From Methylocystis iwaonis (GTDB lineage: Bacteria > Pseudomonadota > Alphaproteobacteria > Rhizobiales > Beijerinckiaceae): a DNA stretch of 64,000 bases. Position 1 is the stretch's first letter. Each line of letters starts with the position of its first letter. Position numbers and translations under genes: made by a program. The stretch covers positions 471,001 through 535,000 of the forward strand of contig NZ_AP027142.1 in assembly GCF_027925385.1 (NCBI RefSeq), in the 5' to 3' direction. The notes below the pieces were generated by a model. That model was not told where the DNA came from and searched no databases. It saw nothing but the letters and a program-made list of their open reading frames with translations. Below, one piece after another: positions 58,818 to 64,000 of this stretch.

Positions 58818-61800
58818 ATGCGCAAGCCTTCTCGCGGCCTTGTGATCGCCGGCGGCCTCGCGGCCAGTGTGATTCTCGCCGCCGGCGCCGGCGTCTATTC
58901 GATCAACAGCGCCTCGGGCGGACGCTCGCTGGCGCGCATCGTTTCCGAGGCGGCCTCTACGCCCGACTTGAAGATCGAGATCGGCGCGATCGACGGCGTT
59001 CTGTCGGCGGCGCCGTCCGTGCGCGACATCGTCATCTCCGACCGCGACGGTCCCTGGCTGAAGATCGACCGCGTCGCCGCCAAATGGTCGCGTCTCGCGT
59101 TGCTTGGCATGAAGCTCGATGTCGACCAAATCGACATCGGCGAAGCAGACGTGCTGCGCGCGCCGGTTGCGGCTGCGGAAAAGAAGCCCGAACAAAACAG
59201 CGACGGCGGAACCTTCCCTCCGAAGCTGCCCATCGGTGTTCGGCTGGGCGAGCTAGCGCTGGCCAAGCTCGTTCTCGCCGAGCCGGTGTTGAACGCCGCC
59301 GCCGCGCTCTCAATTCACGCGGGCGCCGAGCTCACCGGGTCCGCAGCGAGCGTGCGGCTGGAGGCGCAACGGCTCGATGCGCCGGGGTCGATTGGCGTCG
59401 ATGCCGCTTATGCGGCGCAAGGCGACAGGCTGCGCCTCAAATTCGCGGCCTCCGAGCCCGGCGACGGCCTGATCGCGCGCGTCGCCAAAATTCCTGGCCT
59501 GCCGCCGGTGGAGGCCTCCATAGATGGCGAAGGCCCGCTCGACGCTTTCGTCGCGAAGATCGCCGCCAAGGCGGGCGAAGCGGGCGCCGAGGGCGCGGCC
59601 CGCATCACGCGCGAGGGCGCCGCGCGCCGTTTCGACCTAGATCTCGCGGCGCGGCTTGCCGATCTCCTGCCGCAAGACCTCGCATCGCTTTTCGCCGACG
59701 CCACGAAGCTCGAAACAACGGCGCATATCTCCGACGACGGCGCTAAGACGCTCGACCGCCTCGCGCTCGCGGCTTCGGCTTTCAAGCTCGACGGCGCCGG
59801 CCGGATGGGCGTCGACGGCAAAGCGGTTGGCAAGGTCAATCTCGCGGCCGCCGATCTCGCTCCTTTCTCACGCCTCGCCGGCCGCCAATTGCGCGGCGCC
59901 CTCGATCTTTCCGCAGATGTCGCCGGGGCGCCGCTCGACGGCGCGATGGAGGCGGCGCTCGACGGCGCTGTGACGTCGCTCGCCTCCGGCGTTTCGGCCG
60001 TGGATGGGCTTGCGGGCGAGCGTCTGCGTCTGACGGGCAAGGTCGCAATGCTTCCCGGCGGCGGATTTGCGTTCGACAAGCTTGCCCTTACGGGCGAGCA
60101 TCTCTCCGCCGTTGTCGATGGCACCGCGATGACAGAAAAAGCCGCTATCGACGCCAAGATCGACCTGCCGGAGTTACGCTACGCCGGCCTGCCGCTCACC
60201 GGCCGCGCCAATATTGCGGCGTCGGTGACGGGAAGTCTCGAAAAGCCCGACGCGACGCTTCTTGCGACGCTCGAAGACGCCAGCGCCAATGGCCGTCCGA
60301 TCCCCAAGCTCACCCTGCAAGGCGAGGCGCATGATGTGCTCGGCCGTCTCACGGCGCTCGCGACGCTCGACGGCGTCGTCGATCGCAAGCCCGCGCGCGG
60401 CCGCCTTTCTCTCGCCCGGACGGACGCGGGTTGGACGCTCGACGATGTCGATGTCGCCATTGGCGGCGCGACGGCGAAGGGCGGGCTCGCGATAGACGGC
60501 GCCGGGCTCACGAACGGGCGCCTGCGCATCGCGGCGCCGAGCCTCGACGATCTCTCGGCGCTCGCTTTACAAAAGCTCGGTGGACGCCTCGACGCCGATA
60601 TTTTGCTGGAAGCTTCGAACGGCGGGCAGAACGCGTCGATCGACGCGCAGGGCGCCGGCATAGAGGCGGCAGGCGCCGCAGTCGGGAAACTCGCGGCAAA
60701 ATTTTCGGCCCGCGACGTCCTGCGCCGGCCCGCGCTCGACGGGGATGTCTCTATCGATAACGCGCGTTTGGGCAAGGAGACGATCAGCAAGGCGCGTCTG
60801 CTCGCGCGGCCCGCCGCAGATGGCGCGGCGGCGCTCGATCTCACCTTGGAGGCACGCGGTTTCAACATCGCCAGCCGGGGGACGCTCACGCCGGGGGAGG
60901 CGACCCGGCTCGACATTGCGCAATTTTCCGCGCAACGCGCCGGTAAGAAAATCGCGCTGGCGCAGCCCGCCGTCGTCACCCTGCAGCGTGGCGCGGTGGC
61001 GCTCAAAGGCCTTGCCCTCGCGCTCGGCTCCGGCCGCCTCGACATAGACGGCGTCGCCGGGGAGCGTCTCGACATCGCCGCCAAGGCGCGCGCCGTGCCG
61101 CTCTCGATCGCCTCGATCGTTGATCCGTCTCTTGGCCTCGACGGCGTGCTCGACGCCGAGGCGCGCGTCACCGGAACAAAAGCCGCGCCGGAGGGCGACT
61201 GGCGCGTGAAACTGGCCAAGGTCAGCGCGCCGCAACTGCGCTCCAACGGCCTCCCCAGCGTCGATGTCGCCGCCAATGGCCGCCTCGCCAATAAGCGCAC
61301 GACCCTCGACGCCGACGTCGGGCTCGGCGCGTCGAGCAAGCTGAAGATCACGGGCTCGGCGCCGCTCGGCGAGGGCGCGCTCGATCTCGCCGTCAAAGGC
61401 GCGCTCGACGCCGCGCTCGCCAATACGGTGCTCGCGGCGAACGGCCAGACGGCGGCCGGCAAAGCCAATGTCGATCTGCGCCTCACTGGCCCGGCGGCGA
61501 GCCCGATCATCGGCGGCGCGGTCACGATCGCCGACGCAGCCTTCAACGATCCGCTCAACGGCGTGAGCCTCACGAAGATCAGTGGAAAGATCGAAGGCCG
61601 CGGCCGGGAGCTCACAATCGACGGCCTCACCGCGCAGACGAAGAACGGCGGGCGGATCGCCGTCGCAGGCAAAGTGACGGTCGCGCCCGACGCCGGTATG
61701 CCCGGCTCCATTCGCATCGGCGCCAACAACGCGCAGCTCGCGTCGACGGACATCGTCTCGTCGACCGGCGATCTCGATCTCACGATCAGCGGCGCGCTGG

Positions 61801-62687
61801 CCCGCAATCCCAAAATCTCCGGCAAGGTCAATCTCGACTCGATGGACGTCAGCGTTCCCGATCGCCTGCCGGCCAATCTGAAGCCGCTGCCGGGCTCGAC
61901 GCACATCGACGCCAAGGGCTTCGCTGCGCAAATGCTGGCGCTCGAAAAGAAGCAGCGGGAAAAGGCCGCGCACAAATCCGGATTCGACGCGGCGCTCGAT
62001 CTCGCGCTTTCGGCGCCCAATAAGATTTTCGTGCGTGGGCGCGGCATCGATGCAGAATTCGGCGGCGGTCTGAAAATCTCGGGCACGATCCAGAAGCCCA
62101 ATGTGCAGGGCGGCTTCGAGCTGCGGCGCGGCAAGATGCAGCTCCTCACGCAGCGCATCGATCTTACGCGCGGCAAGCTCACTTTCGCCGGCGGGCTGAC
62201 GCCGGCGCTCGACTTCGAGGCGGAGACCACGGCCTCCGACATCACGGCGAAGATCGACGTCACCGGGCCGGCGGCGTCGCCCTCCTTCGCTTTCTCGTCA
62301 ACGCCGGAGATGCCGCAGGACGAAGTGCTCTCGCGCCTGCTTTTCGCCAAGGCCTCAGGCGCGCTCACGCCCTTTCAGGCCGTGCAGCTCGCGGCGGCGC
62401 TCGCGCAGCTCTCCGGCGCAGGCGCGGGAGTCGACGCTTTCGAGAAAATGCGCAAGGCGCTCGGCGTCGATTCGCTCGATCTCGACGCGGGCGGCGGCAA
62501 TGGGCCGACGGTGGGCGCGTCGCGCTATATCGCCAATGGCGTGAACGTCGGCGTGAAGACGGGCGCCAACCCGCAGCAAAGCTCGGTCAATGTGGGCGTC
62601 GACGTGACGCGCGGCGTGCGCCTGCAAAGCGAGACCAGCATGAGCGGCGCGACCTCGCTCGGCATTGGCATAGAGCACGAGTATTGA
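58818..62687 (+). CDS. tamB: TamB, translocation/assembly module inner-membrane component
   Basis: 1289 residues from ATG 58818, just after the tamA stop. A single N-terminal anchor (RGLVIAGGLAASVILAAGAG) is followed by a very long repetitive beta-taco region rich in Asp, Ala, Gly and Leu, and by the conserved C-terminal DUF490 domain (DAALDLALSAPNKIFVRGRG, QGGFELRRGKMQLLTQRIDL, ISGTIQKPNV, TPEMPQDEVLSRLLFAKASG). TamB spans the periplasm as a groove that carries lipids or unfolded proteins to TamA. Length is within the family's range. Confidence 0.94.
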   Translation: MRKPSRGLVIAGGLAASVILAAGAGVYSINSASGGRSLARIVSEAASTPDLKIEIGAIDGVLSAAPSVRDIVISDRDGPWLKIDRVAAKWSRLALLGMKLDVDQIDIGEADVLRAPVAAAEKKPEQNSDGGTFPPKLPIGVRLGELALAKLVLAEPVLNAAAALSIHAGAELTGSAASVRLEAQRLDAPGSIGVDAAYAAQGDRLRLKFAASEPGDGLIARVAKIPGLPPVEASIDGEGPLDAFVAKIAAKAGEAGAEGAARITREGAARRFDLDLAARLADLLPQDLASLFADATKLETTAHISDDGAKTLDRLALAASAFKLDGAGRMGVDGKAVGKVNLAAADLAPFSRLAGRQLRGALDLSADVAGAPLDGAMEAALDGAVTSLASGVSAVDGLAGERLRLTGKVAMLPGGGFAFDKLALTGEHLSAVVDGTAMTEKAAIDAKIDLPELRYAGLPLTGRANIAASVTGSLEKPDATLLATLEDASANGRPIPKLTLQGEAHDVLGRLTALATLDGVVDRKPARGRLSLARTDAGWTLDDVDVAIGGATAKGGLAIDGAGLTNGRLRIAAPSLDDLSALALQKLGGRLDADILLEASNGGQNASIDAQGAGIEAAGAAVGKLAAKFSARDVLRRPALDGDVSIDNARLGKETISKARLLARPAADGAAALDLTLEARGFNIASRGTLTPGEATRLDIAQFSAQRAGKKIALAQPAVVTLQRGAVALKGLALALGSGRLDIDGVAGERLDIAAKARAVPLSIASIVDPSLGLDGVLDAEARVTGTKAAPEGDWRVKLAKVSAPQLRSNGLPSVDVAANGRLANKRTTLDADVGLGASSKLKITGSAPLGEGALDLAVKGALDAALANTVLAANGQTAAGKANVDLRLTGPAASPIIGGAVTIADAAFNDPLNGVSLTKISGKIEGRGRELTIDGLTAQTKNGGRIAVAGKVTVAPDAGMPGSIRIGANNAQLASTDIVSSTGDLDLTISGALARNPKISGKVNLDSMDVSVPDRLPANLKPLPGSTHIDAKGFAAQMLALEKKQREKAAHKSGFDAALDLALSAPNKIFVRGRGIDAEFGGGLKISGTIQKPNVQGGFELRRGKMQLLTQRIDLTRGKLTFAGGLTPALDFEAETTASDITAKIDVTGPAASPSFAFSSTPEMPQDEVLSRLLFAKASGALTPFQAVQLAAALAQLSGAGAGVDAFEKMRKALGVDSLDLDAGGGNGPTVGASRYIANGVNVGVKTGANPQQSSVNVGVDVTRGVRLQSETSMSGATSLGIGIEHEY

Positions 62688-62702
62688 GATGACGCGCGGG
62701 CC

Positions 62703-63107
62703 TCACTCCGTCTCGCAAAGTTTTTTGGAGAGGCCGAGGTAGTAAGCCGGGACTTTGGACCAGGTCGATTGCGCCGGATAATCGCTGCGGCGGGCGCCTG
62801 TCGCCATATGCCCGTCGAACCAGCTTCCGCCTTCCGAGCGGTAGGCGTGTTTCGCGCAGTCGATCGTCACGCGCTCGATCTCGGACAATCCCTTTTGTGA
62901 AAGCTTGAAAGCCGCCGCCTCGGGAGATTGCGCATCGTAATCGGTGAGGGCGCGCGCGAAAACGGCGCCCTCTGGCGTTTTCTGGCGAGACGCGGGGTCG
63001 AGATAGATCTTGGACAAGCCGTCCTGCGATACGAGCCGCCATTCCGCCGAAGCGGCCGATGCGTGCAGCAGGGCGGCGAGAAGGATGCAAAAGGCGCTGT
63101 TTTTCAT
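62703..63107 (-). CDS. small secreted protein of the surface-adhesin E type
   Basis: 134 residues with a signal peptide (AFCILLAALLHASAASA). The mature part has EWRLVSQDGLSKIYLDPASR, IERVTIDCAKHAYRS and TWSKVPAYYLGLSKKLCETE. This is the pattern of the Adhesin_E-like family: Trp near the start, an early YLD, a central IDC and a C-terminal Cys that probably pairs with the central one. Despite the name, most members are periplasmic proteins of unknown role. It converges with tamB, 15 nt apart, and a family B element lies just upstream of its start. Confidence 0.7.
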   Translation of the reverse strand: MKNSAFCILLAALLHASAASAEWRLVSQDGLSKIYLDPASRQKTPEGAVFARALTDYDAQSPEAAAFKLSQKGLSEIERVTIDCAKHAYRSEGGSWFDGHMATGARRSDYPAQSTWSKVPAYYLGLSKKLCETE

Positions 63108-63111
63108 GACG

Positions 63112-63281
63112 GCTAAGATTTCCGTTTAGATAGCTCGCATTGGGGTCCGGTCATTCCCGGCGGGCTGAAAGCCCGACCGGGAATCCAGAGCCAAAATAGC
63201 AGTGGTTGCTCTGGATTCCCGATCACTCGCTGCGCGAGCGTCGGGAATGAGAGCGAACCAACCAAGCGGATCGCGTATGAT
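63112..63281. repeat. family B MITE-like element, complete copy
   Basis: This ~170-bp copy has left end ATTTCCGTTTAGATAGCTCG and right end CCAAGCGGATCGCGTATGA. Between them are GGGCTGAAAGCCC and CTCGCTGCGCGAGCG hairpins and GGGAATCCAGAGCC/GCTCTGGATTCCC arms. It occupies the space between the adhesin-E-like gene (5' side) and the 3' end of the beta-galactosidase gene, and is the cleanest match to copy 1 (309-479). Confidence 0.8.
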
Positions 63282-63299
63282 GCCCGAAAAGGGTCACGC

Positions 63300-64000
63300 C
63301 TACTTTTCCGTCAACGAGTCCTTACGAAAGGCGGCAACGCCGCAGGGTGGCAGCTTCGTTTCGCCAAGCAGCAGCCCCGCGTCGCTAACGAGTGAAGATA
63401 TATCCGCCGTCTCGGGACCATAGTTGAAAACATAACGCAAGCCGCCGTTATCGCGAATCCGGATGTCTTGCGGCAATCTCGACGTTTCGACGCCTGCTTC
63501 GACCAGGAGGCGGGAGACGACAGCGTCAGCAAGCGTTTCATCCGGCCAACCGGCGAGATAATAATGGTGCCCGCATTGCGCGAGGGCGCATTCCCCGTCG
63601 CGCGACGCCATGGCGATCGCCGCCTCGTCGCCCAGGACCAGAAACTCCCGCCAGCGTTCGAAATGCCCCGGATGTCCGTCGCTCATCGGGATGATTGCGC
63701 CCGGCCGTAAGCTTTCGACACGCCGGACGCGCAAGTCGATCAGGCTCTGAAGGGCGCCGGGCGGCAGGGCGGCCGGGATGTTGAAATGCTCGGTTTTGGA
63801 GCCGGCGCGCGGCCCGGCGAGGATCACCGCCGCGCTGTTCGATAGCCCTTCGACGAGGGACTCACCGGCTGTAAATAGCCCCGGCAGCAGAATGAGCTTG
63901 CGATCAGCGACGGTTTCGGCCGTCGGCGGACCGATGTCGATCGAAACGCCCGCGCGCCGCAATGCGCGATAGAAGCGCATGATAAGCTCGTTATAAGAGA
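63300..64000 (-). CDS. GH42 beta-galactosidase, C-terminal part (runs off the window)
   Basis: The frame is open to the window edge and continues upstream beyond 64000; about 233 residues are visible. They begin in the NELIMRFYRALRRAGVSIDI segment that links the catalytic and trimerisation domains of GH42 enzymes. The glutamine-amidotransferase-like trimerisation domain follows (RKLILLPGLFTAGESLVEGL, ESLRPGAIIPMSDGHPGHFE, YYLAGWPDETLADAVVSRLL) with a short C-terminal beta domain (GGLRYVFNYGPETADI). The catalytic Glu residues lie outside the window. The enzyme would hydrolyse beta-galactosides, perhaps oligosaccharides. Confidence 0.8.
   Translation of the reverse strand, partial: SYNELIMRFYRALRRAGVSIDIGPPTAETVADRKLILLPGLFTAGESLVEGLSNSAAVILAGPRAGSKTEHFNIPAALPPGALQSLIDLRVRRVESLRPGAIIPMSDGHPGHFERWREFLVLGDEAAIAMASRDGECALAQCGHHYYLAGWPDETLADAVVSRLLVEAGVETSRLPQDIRIRDNGGLRYVFNYGPETADISSLVSDAGLLLGETKLPPCGVAAFRKDSLTEK

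Noticed and set aside
60179..62368. 729-codon minus-strand open frame inside tamB
   Set aside because: Ser/Arg/Ala low-complexity shadow of the repetitive tamB sequence.

Overview
The window is a GC-rich, gene-dense stretch of chromosome that reads as an alphaproteobacterium of the Hyphomicrobiales (Rhizobiales). Family-level evidence is HpnN (hopanoid transport), TamA/TamB, BluB with aerobic-type cobalamin genes, a DUF4164-ZapA pair, HspQ, and short dispersed palindromes of a kind common in this order. A methylotroph or methanotroph relative such as Methylocystaceae would fit, but no diagnostic gene for that is present, so the genus is left open. No rRNA, tRNA, CRISPR array, prophage or intact insertion sequence was found.

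Layout. 1-5.3 kb: glycerol kinase, a small secreted Pro/Gly/Tyr-repeat protein, bacterioferritin-associated ferredoxin plus bacterioferritin, and an odd membrane protein built from a catalytically dead resolvase-like domain and a DUF1236-like domain. 5.3-9.3 kb: an XRE-cupin regulator, a copper P-type ATPase fused to a CopZ-like domain, and a membrane methyltransferase. 9.5-12.6 kb: bioF-bioD-bioA. 12.7-16.2 kb: an acyl-CoA ligase and a NicO/DUF1007 metal-uptake pair. 16.6-24.2 kb: fused indolepyruvate oxidoreductase followed by a tightly coupled cobK-cobQ-cobC-bluB series. 24.8-33.9 kb: a four-gene RND efflux operon (outer-membrane factor, adaptor, two MdtB/MdtC-type pumps). 34-42.8 kb: DUF2147, HpnN, CcdA, DUF1624, PilZ, a FecR/beta-barrel fusion and an acyltransferase. 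43-46 kb: a DadA-like dehydrogenase, a VIT-type metal transporter and HspQ. 46.1-49.1 kb: gap and pgk enclosing two small accessory genes, one apparently frameshifted. 49.3-50.8 kb: DUF4164, zapA and a secreted coiled-coil protein. 50.9-54.6 kb: a TPP riboswitch and thiO-thiS-thiG, then a ThiE domain fused to a cell-wall amidase. 54.6-64 kb: an SDR, a VOC protein, a second PilZ protein, tamA-tamB, an adhesin-E-like protein and the C-terminus of a GH42 beta-galactosidase.

How it works together. Operons are compact, with many 4-nt stop/start overlaps (bioF/bioD, IOR/cobK, cobK/cobQ, cobQ/cobC, the RND genes, ccdA/DUF1624, coiled-coil/pgk). Vitamin biosynthesis (biotin, cobalamin, thiamine), metal handling (bacterioferritin, CopA, NicO, VIT) and envelope building (RND pumps, HpnN, TamAB, barrel) dominate.

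The most unusual content is of three kinds. First, several protein fusions: ThiE-amidase, CopA-CopZ, FecR-barrel, VIT with an extra membrane domain, and resolvase-DUF1236. Second, two families of dispersed palindromes: an ~84-bp family A and a ~170-bp MITE-like family B. They nest in one another, abut gene ends, and in copA and cobK are read in frame as protein. Third, a frameshifted zinc-ribbon gene inside the gap-pgk operon.
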